A stretch of 44,212 nt of DNA from a bacterium (GTDB taxonomy: Bacteria; Gemmatimonadota; Glassbacteria; GWA2-58-10). Where the stretch lies: positions 1 through 44,212 of the forward strand of contig JAJFUG010000044.1 in NCBI GenBank assembly GCA_021372515.1, given 5' to 3'. The number at the start of each line of letters is the position of its first letter. Positions within the stretch are counted from its first letter, which is position 1. Below are positions 15,705 through 24,252 of the stretch, piece after piece. The notes beneath the pieces are model-generated. The model did no database searches, was not told where the DNA came from, and was given only the letters and a program-made list of their open reading frames with translations. Both the position numbers and the translations under genes were made by a program.

Positions 15705-18700
15705 TCAGTTGACGATGTAGAACTTGCCGGTGCTGGTCTTGCCCCGCGAATCGGTCACATGGAAGAAATACAGGCCGCTGGCCACCATCTGGCCGAAACG
15801 GTTGCGCAGGTTCCAGGGCTCGGCGCCGCCGTGGTTGTCCCAGCCCTGGTACTGCTTGGGGTTGTTCTCAATGTCCAGCTCGTCCCAGTCGGTGTAGTTA
15901 CCCCAGCCGTTGCGGTTGGCGCCGATATGGTTGAGGACGTTGACCAGCACGCCGCCCAGGGAGTAGATGCGGATCGTGCAGACCGCGGGCAGGTTGACGA
16001 ACTCGATGCGGCGCGAGGCCGGCCCGATGTCCAGGAACGAGGAGGCGATGTAGGGGTTGGGGACCACGTTGATCTTGCTCAGGTCCGCATCCTCCGGGTT
16101 CAGGCTGTAGGGCTTTACATCCACGGTCCATTTGTCGCCCAGCTGCGGCAAGTCGGCGTACTGGGTGAACACCGTCATCCCGTCGTTCCAGGCGCCGAAA
16201 GCCACATCCACGGTCCAGACCGTGCCCGGCTCCGGCATCTCCGCGTCCCCGCCCAGGGGACGCACGACCCAGCAGAGGCCGTCGATCCAGAACCCAAACT
16301 CCCCGGTGCGGTCGGAGGGAAGCTTGTCCAGCATCTTGTACTGGCGCTCCTCCCTGGGCACCTCGTCCTCGTAGATTTCCCGCAGGTAATTGCCCATGTT
16401 GCCCGGCTCGGTAAAGCTGCCGCCGTAATCCTCGGTGGTCTGGAAGCCCCAGCCCATTTCATCCACGAACTCGACATGGCCCATGGCCTGGCCGCGGGTC
16501 ACGTCCTGGACCTCCACGGTCAGGAAGCCCCCGCCGGCGCTCTTCCAGGTGACCTGGTAGCGTCCGGAGCGGGTCATGGCGATATTGCTGGGCATGGAGC
16601 CGGGGCCCTCCTCCTCGCCGCACTCGCGGCTGGTGAAAAGCCCGATCTCCATGATCGGGTGGGCGGTCAGGTAGCCGCCGTCATCCAGATGGTAGTACAG
16701 CGGCGGCGCGCCGAACATGTTGACCTTGGACAGTCCCTTGAAAGTGGCGTTCAGCAGGTAGTTCAGCCCCTGGGAATCCCGCGGGCCGCTGAAAATGAAC
16801 TTCTGCTCGTCGTCCCCGCCGCCGTAGATATCCATCGCCGGGCCGTCGTAGCCGCCGCCGGTGAGGGAGATGACCCGGTGTCCGGCGTTCGCTTTCCCGA
16901 TACAGTAGTCAGGGGTGTAGGCGTCCGCGCCGGTGCAGGCGAGCGTGAGGGTGAAAGCGCTGGTGATCCGCTCGCTGTTGATCGCCTCGAACTCCACCTG
17001 GAGGTCCGGATCGAGCAGCGCCGGGGGCTGTGTCAGCTTGCCGGTCCCATCCCCGGTCAGAAGGGCGGTGGAGGCCGTCTGCGCGCTCCCATCCAGCGGA
17101 TGGAACACGATCGGCAACGCGGCGGCGGGACGGTAATTGCTGGCATCGCTTCGCGGGATCACGGTGAACAGGCCGTTCTGCGGGCTGCCGTACCAGATCT
17201 TGCTGGCCTCGACCGGAGGAAGGCTGAACTGCTCGCCGGTGACCGGGTCGAAATTCTTGTCGTACGGCACCAGGGCGTACCAGACCCGCAGGCCGTTGGC
17301 CATGCGGCGGCGCTCGTCGCCGTCGATTTTGTCGACATGACTGAACATCAGGGTCCCGTCCGAGAGGTTGCCCTCCCAGATCTGCTCGGCGTGCGAGTCG
17401 TTCGGCCCGGTGTAGCTGCGGTACAGGCGGTAACCCTCGAAATCCTTCTCCACGTAGTTATGGTTCGGGTCGAGCTCCGGGTTGGCCTGCAGGAACGCGT
17501 AGTAGGGGTCGGACTGGGACAGGTTGATGTCGCTCCAGGTGAGGGTCACCTGGCGGTCGCCGGGGATGATGGTGATAGTGGGGGCCACCGGCGGCACGGG
17601 CAGGGAGTAGCCGCTGCTCAGGATCGACTGCGCCGCGGCGACGTAGTCCTCGATCGGGGCGAGCTGGGCCTGGAAGCCCGGATCGTCGATGTTGGCGATC
17701 TGGTCCGCGGGCAGCACCGCCGGCGGGTTGGCCGGATTCACGAACATGAACACGTAGTCGATGCTGGTGGTGTCGCGTGGAGCGAAATTATTAAGCACGC
17801 TGTAGAAAGAATACACCGAGGAGCCGGCGTGACCGAACACCCAGCGGTTCTCGTATTGGGTGCCGCGCAGGACGCCCGGCCAGCCCTGGGCGGTCTGACC
17901 GGTGAACGGGTTGATCTGTCCGCTGAAAACATTGCCGCCATCGCCCAGCCCGTACCGCCAGACCTCTCCGGTGGGACGCCCGGTGGCCAGGAGGTTGGGG
18001 CCGTTGGTGAAACCGTAGGTGGTGGTGCTGCCCAGACGGCACTCGATATTCGTCAAGTCCATCACCTCACCCTGCCAGGAGGGCGGGTTGAGGAGCTTGA
18101 AAGCGACGAAGGGCGTATAGCCGCCGGTGAAACCTTCGTTCGTGCCGTCGATATCGAACTGAACCGGCACCCTGAGGCCCGGATGGAAGGCCCAGCCGAC
18201 GTCTGACGTCCCTCCATCGCCGATGGTCATGGCGGTGACCACATGCATCAACTCCCACTGGCGCCAGGTCTGGCCGTTCTGAGTGCCGGCCACCATGCTG
18301 GCGATGTCGCGGTTCCACTTGAGGTACTCGCTCATGTTCTGGATGCGCGTGTGGCCGAAAACCATGTTGGCGCTGATGCTGAAATTGAGGAAATAGAACT
18401 GGTTTTCGAGCGAGGCCCCGCTGCCCAGCTCGCCCGGTATCCAGACATCCGAGCTGAAGGTGGCGAGGGTCTGGGCGCCGTGGAGTATCGGGGCGCCGCC
18501 GGCCGAGCGGCCCTCGCGGAACTGCAACGGCCAGTCCTCCAGGTCGGCCGCGTCCAGCGAGGACCAGACCTGGTTGAGCTCCACCGTGCTGGCGCCCAGT
18601 TTCATCTCGATGCCGCTGTGGTAGGCGGCCTCAAGAAGGTCACGGGCCTCGGGTGTGGCGGTGTAGCCACGCATCCAGGCGCCGCTCGATTGGATGCAGG

Positions 18701-18977
18701 TGGTGTCCTCAATCGTTCCATCGCCGTCCAGGTCGCGCACGCAGTTGAGCGCGAAAGTCCAGCGGTCAGCGGCGATCTGGTTGCCGGAGCCAGCCGGAAA
18801 CTGGTGCGCCGGTGAGCCCGAGAATGTCAGGGCGTCTCCGGTGGAAACGACGACAAAGCCGACATTGTTGCCGGAGGCGGTCACCGTCTGATTCACCTCC
18901 GCCCGGAGTGGAACGGCCAGAATCAGTGCGCCGGCGGCCAGGGTCAGAGCGATCAGAGAAATCTTGATCAGCTTCAT
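15705..18977 (-). CDS. Large secreted surface protein with Fn3-like and T9SS/FlgD-Ig-like C-terminal domain, cassette 1
   Basis: The 1090-residue protein begins with a signal peptide (LIALTLAAGALILAVPLRA). Near residues 82-90 is DLDGDGTIE, a calcium-loop-like motif. A central fibronectin type III-like domain starts around PPVAPTITIIPGDRQVTLTWSD (about residues 465-490). The last 110 residues (IRIYSLGGVLVNVL..., then ASGLYFFHVTDSRGKTSTGKFYIVN at the end) resemble type IX secretion sorting domains and FlgD Ig-like domains. I do not recognise a catalytic domain. It lies between the receptor and PorV-like genes with gaps of about 65 bp, and AGGAG precedes its ATG, so the three genes form one operon. 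It occupies the place SusD has in Bacteroidetes Sus loci but is about twice the size and unrelated by eye. Confidence 0.8.
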   Translation of the reverse strand: MKLIKISLIALTLAAGALILAVPLRAEVNQTVTASGNNVGFVVVSTGDALTFSGSPAHQFPAGSGNQIAADRWTFALNCVRDLDGDGTIEDTTCIQSSGAWMRGYTATPEARDLLEAAYHSGIEMKLGASTVELNQVWSSLDAADLEDWPLQFREGRSAGGAPILHGAQTLATFSSDVWIPGELGSGASLENQFYFLNFSISANMVFGHTRIQNMSEYLKWNRDIASMVAGTQNGQTWRQWELMHVVTAMTIGDGGTSDVGWAFHPGLRVPVQFDIDGTNEGFTGGYTPFVAFKLLNPPSWQGEVMDLTNIECRLGSTTTYGFTNGPNLLATGRPTGEVWRYGLGDGGNVFSGQINPFTGQTAQGWPGVLRGTQYENRWVFGHAGSSVYSFYSVLNNFAPRDTTSIDYVFMFVNPANPPAVLPADQIANIDDPGFQAQLAPIEDYVAAAQSILSSGYSLPVPPVAPTITIIPGDRQVTLTWSDINLSQSDPYYAFLQANPELDPNHNYVEKDFEGYRLYRSYTGPNDSHAEQIWEGNLSDGTLMFSHVDKIDGDERRRMANGLRVWYALVPYDKNFDPVTGEQFSLPPVEASKIWYGSPQNGLFTVIPRSDASNYRPAAALPIVFHPLDGSAQTASTALLTGDGTGKLTQPPALLDPDLQVEFEAINSERITSAFTLTLACTGADAYTPDYCIGKANAGHRVISLTGGGYDGPAMDIYGGGDDEQKFIFSGPRDSQGLNYLLNATFKGLSKVNMFGAPPLYYHLDDGGYLTAHPIMEIGLFTSRECGEEEGPGSMPSNIAMTRSGRYQVTWKSAGGGFLTVEVQDVTRGQAMGHVEFVDEMGWGFQTTEDYGGSFTEPGNMGNYLREIYEDEVPREERQYKMLDKLPSDRTGEFGFWIDGLCWVVRPLGGDAEMPEPGTVWTVDVAFGAWNDGMTVFTQYADLPQLGDKWTVDVKPYSLNPEDADLSKINVVPNPYIASSFLDIGPASRRIEFVNLPAVCTIRIYSLGGVLVNVLNHIGANRNGWGNYTDWDELDIENNPKQYQGWDNHGGAEPWNLRNRFGQMVASGLYFFHVTDSRGKTSTGKFYIVN

Positions 18978-19044
18978 TTGTTTATCTCCTGCTGAGCGTT
19001 GCGCTGTTTAATCTCGATCCGGAGCAGGGCGTCCGGCCAGGGGA

Positions 19045-22000
19045 TCAGAAATTGAGGTCCAGGCCGAAACGCACCTGCCTGGCTATTCCCCAGCGCCGTT
19101 TGTTCATCGTATCGAGCATGAACTGCTGCGCAATGGCGCCCTTGGCCTGTTCCTCCACGGTCAGGATGCCATCCTGGTTGTAGTCGTTCTTGAACCGGGC
19201 CCGCTTGTACTGGTCCAGCGAGGGGTCATTCCAGTTCAGGTCCACCCCGCCAGCCACGTTGAGGTACTCCTTGGACTGGTAGCCGGAGGGATAGAGCGCG
19301 CTGTTCTTACGGTTGAGCAGGTTGAATATCTCGGAATAGAAATTCAGCTTGCGCGACTTGCCCAGGCTGAAACTCTTGTTGACCCGCAGGTCGAGGTTGT
19401 AGTACCAGTGGCCGCGGTAGTGGTTCAGCAGTACGCTGCGCGACATCAGGAAAGTCAGGTCTGAATCCAGAAGCGTCGCGTCATCCGAGAGCGGCTGGCC
19501 GCTTTTGAGCGAGAAGTTGGCGTTGAGGTTGACGTCTTTCAGAAGCTTCTTGGCCAGATCGCCGGGCAGATAATCCGTCTGGACCAGGTACTGCGCCAGG
19601 ACCGAGAATTCGTGTGTCCGGTCGCCGTCGTTCGGCCACAGCACATCCGGCGGGGTGAATGTTTCGTTCGTGGTCGCATCCAGATAATCGTTGTCTGCGC
19701 CCTGACGTCCGCCTCCGGAGCCATTGGGCGTGGCTCCGATATTGGAGCCTGTAGCCCTGGAAAACTGCATCGTATAGGCTAAATTCAAGGCCAGGCTGTT
19801 GGAGTACTTTTTCTGAAGGGTCAAATCGAAACCCTTGATGTTTCCGATGTCGCCGTTGGTGAAACCGGTTTCCCAGTCCCTGATCCGGCGCCCCTCCTTA
19901 AACCGGTAGTAGTCGCGGAAATAAGTCTTCTGGGTCACGTTACCGTCTATGTCCCGGTAGAACGCCACCAGGTCCAGGACCACATCGTTCGAGGGCAGGA
20001 AACTGATCCCGGTCTCGAAAGCCTGGGTCCGCGAAAACTTCAGGTTTCCCGGGTTGAGCTCGGTGAATATCGTGGTCATACCGGGCACCTGGGAGAAAGT
20101 CCCGTAGGAGAACCGGAGCTGCGAGCGGTCGGTGACCGGGAAAGCCACGTTGAAACGCGGCGACCAGGCGGAGAGGTTCTTGACGAAGAAGCGGTCCCCC
20201 AGGTTGTCGCCGTTGCGGCGTCCCCAGTTGTCCACCGGGTCGAACCAGTCGTAGCGGATTCCGTAATCGAAAATAAAATCTCCGAGGTCAGTCCGGTTCT
20301 GGAGATAGGCCCCCAGCATCCGGGGCCGGTAGTTGAACTCGTTGCGCCCGTTTTCTCCCAGGCGCCGCGGCTCGATGCCGTGAATCTCCAGCTCGCGGTT
20401 CTTGAAATCGGTCCACTGTAATCCGAGCTTGGCGCGATTCTCGCGGTTGAGCTGGAAATCGAGATCGCCCTTGTAATTCCACTGGCTCTCGTCCACATGG
20501 AAATAGGCCAGCCAGTAGGCCCAATTTTCAGTCACCATGCCGAATGGTGTGTTGTAGGGATTATCGATTGCACCGTGGGTCAGTCCGTCCGGCAGGTACA
20601 AGTGCTGAGCTTCCACGTTGTTGGTCGGTATCTCCCAGTTCGGGTAGCTTTCGATTTCGAACGGGATATCGTGCAGCGACCAACCCCACAGCGTGGTGTT
20701 GTCCTCGCGGCGGTAGTTGGTCTTGAGGCTTGAGCTGGCGACATCGTTGGTGCTGAAACGCGACAGACGGAACTGCAGGGCGCCGCTGTGCGTGGAGCTT
20801 TTCAGGAAATCCCAGTCGAATCCGGCCAGCATGTTATAGGTCCTGGTTCGACGGGCGTAGCTCTGGGGCACGTAGACCTGGGTCTCCCCGTCTTTCCAGT
20901 TACGGTTGGGGAAATCCTGTTTTGTGAAAATGCCGTTCAGGAAATAGTTACCCTCGCCCCCGCTGAAAGCGCTGTTGCCCACAGGATAGGACCGCTGGTT
21001 GCGCGAGTAGTTGTCGCTGAGGATCACTTTCAGACCCGGCAGGGGGTTGTAGACCAGCTTCTCGGACAGCAGCGAGCGGTCTTTCCAGTTGTCGGGCAGG
21101 CGCACCGGGTTGCCTGGCGTGAAAAGGCCGGGTGTGTTTCCGGTCTTGGCCGCCCAGCTGTCATACCCGTTGCGGAACATCTCCAGGGTGTAAGGTGGGT
21201 TCTGGCTGCCCAGCAGAGGGTCGTTTTTCACCGCCGTGTTGAGACGGTCGACGAACTCCTGGTTCACACCGCGGAAGCCCTCATCCGCATGGGTCGGGTC
21301 GGCGTCCAGAGCACTTTGTATCTCGCCCGAAACATTGAAAAAAAGGTTCGGGATCAGGGGTATCGGTCCGCCGATCCCGGTCTGGAGCTGGTTGTAGCCC
21401 CAGTCGGAGGTGATGGGCATGACCATGTCGGTGGTGTAGCGCACGTTGCCACGGAACTCCGGCCCGCCCTCCTTGGTGACGATGTTGATGATGCCGGACT
21501 GGGCGTTGCCGTACTCGGCCTGGAAGCCGCCAGTGATTACGTCCACTTCCTCGACCGAGCCGGTGGCCAGTTCCAGAGGGTGGGAATCTGCGCCGGTGGA
21601 AGAGATTTCCTGCGAGTACATGTTCCCATTTGGGTTCGAGTTCGGCTGATCGTTGTTGGCCATCGGCTCGGCGGTGAAATTGCGCGCCAGCACGCCGTCG
21701 ACCATCATCGCCTCCTCACCCAGACGGCCACCGCGGATACGCAGTCCACGGCTCATGCCGCCCTCTCCTCCGATCTGAACGCCGGCCTCCAGGACAAGCA
21801 GGTCTTGAAGGGTGGTGTTGGGAGAGGAGATAAGCTCGGCCGTGGTCAGACGGTGCTTGGTGGCTGTATTGTCCCTCGGCATCAGCACCTCGCTCTGGCC
21901 CTCGATCACGATCCCCTCCATCTCCACGACCGAGCCGCTCAGCCTGGCATCCACCGTGGTGGTCTGGCCGGCGAGAATGAGCTGGCCGGCGACCGTTGTC

Positions 22001-22278
22001 TTCTGGTACCCGGTGAAAGTGAAGACAATGGAACGCCGGCCGGGGGAGACGTTGAGGATGAAATAGTAGCCATCCGCGTTTGTGACATTGCCCTGACGGG
22101 TCCCCTCCACTATCACCTGGACCCCAGCCAGGGGATTGCCGCTGTCCTTGTCCCGGACCGTGCCCTCGATCTTGCCCACGTTCAGCTGACCGAAAAGGAC
22201 TCCGGCGCTCAGCAGCATAAGCAGCCACAGGGCCGTGACGAGGAGTGCTCCGGTCCGGTGAGATATTTTTCTTTCCAT
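19045..22278 (-). CDS. TonB-dependent receptor with carboxypeptidase-regulatory-like N-terminal domain and C-terminal EF-hand loop, cassette 1
   Basis: This 1077-residue outer-membrane receptor has a signal peptide (about 1-31), a carboxypeptidase-D-regulatory-like domain (GKIEGTVRDKDSGNPLAGV to about 115), a plug domain (LQDLLVLEAGVQIGGEGG..., RIRGGRLGEEAMMVDGV, and AEYGNAQSGIINIVTKEGG near 255-275) and a long beta-barrel ending in RQVRFGLDLNF. It should import a large or scarce ligand using TonB energy. Residues 1032-1043 read DYNQDGILTVEE, a perfect EF-hand loop, located between the last two barrel strands and flanked by predicted helices. AGGAGG directly precedes the ATG. It is the first gene of the three-gene cassette, with a 490-bp leader region upstream. 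No SusD homologue follows. Confidence 0.92.
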   Translation of the reverse strand: MERKISHRTGALLVTALWLLMLLSAGVLFGQLNVGKIEGTVRDKDSGNPLAGVQVIVEGTRQGNVTNADGYYFILNVSPGRRSIVFTFTGYQKTTVAGQLILAGQTTTVDARLSGSVVEMEGIVIEGQSEVLMPRDNTATKHRLTTAELISSPNTTLQDLLVLEAGVQIGGEGGMSRGLRIRGGRLGEEAMMVDGVLARNFTAEPMANNDQPNSNPNGNMYSQEISSTGADSHPLELATGSVEEVDVITGGFQAEYGNAQSGIINIVTKEGGPEFRGNVRYTTDMVMPITSDWGYNQLQTGIGGPIPLIPNLFFNVSGEIQSALDADPTHADEGFRGVNQEFVDRLNTAVKNDPLLGSQNPPYTLEMFRNGYDSWAAKTGNTPGLFTPGNPVRLPDNWKDRSLLSEKLVYNPLPGLKVILSDNYSRNQRSYPVGNSAFSGGEGNYFLNGIFTKQDFPNRNWKDGETQVYVPQSYARRTRTYNMLAGFDWDFLKSSTHSGALQFRLSRFSTNDVASSSLKTNYRREDNTTLWGWSLHDIPFEIESYPNWEIPTNNVEAQHLYLPDGLTHGAIDNPYNTPFGMVTENWAYWLAYFHVDESQWNYKGDLDFQLNRENRAKLGLQWTDFKNRELEIHGIEPRRLGENGRNEFNYRPRMLGAYLQNRTDLGDFIFDYGIRYDWFDPVDNWGRRNGDNLGDRFFVKNLSAWSPRFNVAFPVTDRSQLRFSYGTFSQVPGMTTIFTELNPGNLKFSRTQAFETGISFLPSNDVVLDLVAFYRDIDGNVTQKTYFRDYYRFKEGRRIRDWETGFTNGDIGNIKGFDLTLQKKYSNSLALNLAYTMQFSRATGSNIGATPNGSGGGRQGADNDYLDATTNETFTPPDVLWPNDGDRTHEFSVLAQYLVQTDYLPGDLAKKLLKDVNLNANFSLKSGQPLSDDATLLDSDLTFLMSRSVLLNHYRGHWYYNLDLRVNKSFSLGKSRKLNFYSEIFNLLNRKNSALYPSGYQSKEYLNVAGGVDLNWNDPSLDQYKRARFKNDYNQDGILTVEEQAKGAIAQQFMLDTMNKRRWGIARQVRFGLDLNF

Positions 22279-22599
22279 TTAATCCTCCTGACAATTCATG
22301 GGATCATTCCGGATAAATTGTCGACAGTACTAAGCCTGTATCATTTGCCCTCCTTCTGCCTCGAGTGGCCGGGCGGTCGTCCGGCCCGGGTTGCAACGGC
22401 ATTGAGAAACGAGGGGGCCAGCGGTTTATGCAGGGAAAAGCTACTCGGTCGGGCCGCCGTCGGGGTGGGCGCCCTCCTTTCACTTTTCCCCGTCCCGAGT
22501 CTCCAACCCATCCTGGGGGATTAGATGGAAGACCAAGGTGCTATGCTCGGACATGGAAAAAGGGATGAATCAAACGGACTTCGATTCGGGAGGTCATTT

Positions 22600-22615
22600 G
22601 ACAAGAACGGTGCCA
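22600..22615 (-). promoter_or_regulatory. Candidate sigma-54 promoter for cassette 1
   Basis: Minus-strand sequence TGGCACC-N4-TTGTC (22615-22600) matches the -24 element TGGCAC perfectly and has TTGT where the -12 element usually has TTGC. It lies about 320 bp upstream of the receptor ATG and just downstream of a sigma-54-type response regulator gene, the expected activator. Confidence 0.5.
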
Positions 22616-22684
22616 GGGGGATACCGGGAAATAAAGGGCTGTCATTGCGGCAATTGGAAGACCGCTTCGAGGGCAGGCGGATAG

Positions 22685-22740
22685 AAAAAGGTGTATCGGA
22701 TTGATCCACAGGCTCATTCTGAGCCGGATACATTCAATCC
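22685..22740 (-). terminator. Interleaved inverted repeats with T run after the response regulator gene (terminator or pseudoknot)
   Basis: Reading leftward: GGATTGA (22740-22734), GTATC (22731-22727), GGCTCA (22725-22720), loop, TGAGCC (22716-22711), TCAATCC (22704-22698), GATAC (22697-22693), then TTTTT at 22689-22685. The inner GGCTCA/TGAGCC hairpin is enclosed by GGATTGA/TCAATCC, while GTATC/GATAC crosses that stem. It may simply end the two-component operon; the crossing arms also permit a pseudoknot. Confidence 0.5.
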
Positions 22741-22768
22741 AGGCGGGAGGTGAGGGACAGACCGGCGG

Positions 22769-24235
22769 TCAGTCGGAGGACCCGGGCAGCAGCCGCTCGA
22801 TCTTACGGCGCAGGGAGCAGCGGGTCAGGCCGAGGAAAGCCGCGGTGCGGGTGATATTGCCCTTGTGCAGGCTCAGGGCCTTGCGGATCACCTGGGCCTC
22901 GACATCGTCCAGGCGCAATCCCTCCGGCGGCAACAGGATAGAAAGCGCATGCTCGGCGACTCCAGAGGCTTGGACACCCAGGGTGGGCTTACCCGGCAGA
23001 AGGAAATCCAGGTGACCGGGCTTGATCTCCTCGTCGTCGTGGAGCAGCACCACCCGCTCGATCGTGTTCTTCAGCTCGCGGACATTTCCCGGCCAGGCGT
23101 GGGCTTCCAGGATCGCCAGCGCCGCCGGGCTTATCGACCTGAAACGCAGCTTTTTCTGACTGGCCAGTTGCTCCAGGTACATCTGGGCCAGGGGCCCGAT
23201 CTCCTCGCGCCGCTCGCGCAGCGGCGGAATGAGGACCCGGCCCACGTTCAGACGGTAGAACAGGTCCTGGCGGAACTGGCCGCTCTTGACCTGACGCTCC
23301 AGGTCGAGGTTGGTGGCGCAGATCACCCGGACATCGATCTCAATCTTTTTCAGCCCACCGACCCGGAAAAGGTTTTTCTCCTGCAGGACCCGCAGCAGCT
23401 TGGGTTGCAGCTCCAGGGGCATGTCCCCGATCTCGTCGAAGAACAGGCTCCCGCCCTGGGCCAGCTCGAACTTGCCTTTCTGCCCCTCCCGCCTGGCCCC
23501 GGTGAACGCGCCGCCCTCGTAGCCGAAAAGCTCGCTCTCGAACAGGCCGGGCGAGATCGCCGGACAGTTAATCGGCACGAACGGGGCGCTCACTCCACCA
23601 TCGCCGTAATGGATGAGGCGCGCGATAATCTCCTTGCCCGTTCCAGTCTCACCCTCGATCAGCACCGAGATCGAGCGTTCGCGGTGCAGCTTGCGGGCCG
23701 TTTCCACCACCCGGTGCATCTTGTCCGAGAAGATGCCCACTCCCTCCAGGCCGACTGCACCGGCATAGGCGCTCTGGAGCTGCTCGAGCTGGGAACGGGT
23801 CTCGCGCGTGGCCTCCCGGACTTTCTCGGTGAAATGGTGGGTCAGCTCGTAGTTTTCCTTGATCAGGGCCTGGTGCTCGGTGACCCGCTCGATCACCGCG
23901 GTCAGCTCATCCAGGTCGATGGGCTTGCTCAGGTAGTCGTAGGCGCCGGCGCGCAAGGCGGACACCGCGGTTGACATGTCGCCGTGGGCGGTCACCAGTA
24001 CAACATCGGCAGCCCGGCCCTGGGGCGTCTCTTTCAGCTTTTTCAGCAGCTCGATCCCGTCCATGCCCGGCATGCGGATATCGGTCAGCACCATCTGACA
24101 GGTGTCGTTCCGGAAAGCCTCCAGGGCCTGGGCCGCGCTGTTGCAGCAGGTGACATGATGGCCGAGCTGGCTTTCGATATGCACGCTCAGCGCGTCCCGT
24201 CCCAGCGGCTCGTCATCCACGAACAGTATGTGCAT
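22769..24235 (-). CDS. NtrC-family sigma-54-dependent response regulator
   Basis: The 488-residue protein has a receiver domain (acidic pocket VDDE at 6-9, phospho-acceptor D52, T82, K104), a linker, and an AAA+ sigma-54 activator domain. The latter shows Walker A GETGTGKE (195-202), the sigma-54-contacting GAFTGA loop (242-247) and Walker B GGSLFFDEI (261-269). A Fis-type helix-turn-helix ends the chain (about 450-485: DVEAQVIRKALSLHKGNITRTAAFLGLTRCSLRRKI region). It should activate sigma-54 promoters when phosphorylated by the sensor kinase encoded 17 bp upstream. Candidate sigma-54 sites lie before the downstream TonB receptor gene and before the sensor gene. All functional motifs are intact. 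Confidence 0.95.
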   Translation of the reverse strand: MHILFVDDEPLGRDALSVHIESQLGHHVTCCNSAAQALEAFRNDTCQMVLTDIRMPGMDGIELLKKLKETPQGRAADVVLVTAHGDMSTAVSALRAGAYDYLSKPIDLDELTAVIERVTEHQALIKENYELTHHFTEKVREATRETRSQLEQLQSAYAGAVGLEGVGIFSDKMHRVVETARKLHRERSISVLIEGETGTGKEIIARLIHYGDGGVSAPFVPINCPAISPGLFESELFGYEGGAFTGARREGQKGKFELAQGGSLFFDEIGDMPLELQPKLLRVLQEKNLFRVGGLKKIEIDVRVICATNLDLERQVKSGQFRQDLFYRLNVGRVLIPPLRERREEIGPLAQMYLEQLASQKKLRFRSISPAALAILEAHAWPGNVRELKNTIERVVLLHDDEEIKPGHLDFLLPGKPTLGVQASGVAEHALSILLPPEGLRLDDVEAQVIRKALSLHKGNITRTAAFLGLTRCSLRRKIERLLPGSSD

Positions 24236-24252
24236 AACGCCGGCCCCTATCC

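Larger units (their letters stand above)
22279..22768. other. 490-bp non-coding leader region upstream of the cassette 1 receptor
   Basis: No convincing gene is seen. The stretch holds a sigma-54-like promoter (22600-22615), an interleaved inverted-repeat structure just past the response-regulator stop (22685-22740), and the AGGAGGATTAA ribosome site at the receptor start. The length of the leader (about 310 nt from the predicted start of transcription) leaves room for further regulation, though no known riboswitch was recognised. Confidence 0.6.

Noticed and set aside
15435-18206. A 923-codon open frame on the plus strand opposite the cassette 1 surface protein
   Set aside because: It mirrors the minus-strand gene in a GC-rich region, has low-complexity Val/Gly/Ala/His/Arg-rich composition and no domain; the minus-strand product has a signal peptide, a paralogue and a recognisable C-terminal domain.
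14417-22278. A classical SusC/SusD pair
   Set aside because: The protein after the receptor is about 1090 residues, has no lipobox cysteine after the signal peptide and ends in a sorting-like domain; nothing resembles the TPR-containing SusD fold.
22279-22768. A cobalamin or other known riboswitch in the receptor leader
   Set aside because: No B12-box-like or other known conserved core was recognised; only the interleaved repeats and sigma-54-like site stand out.
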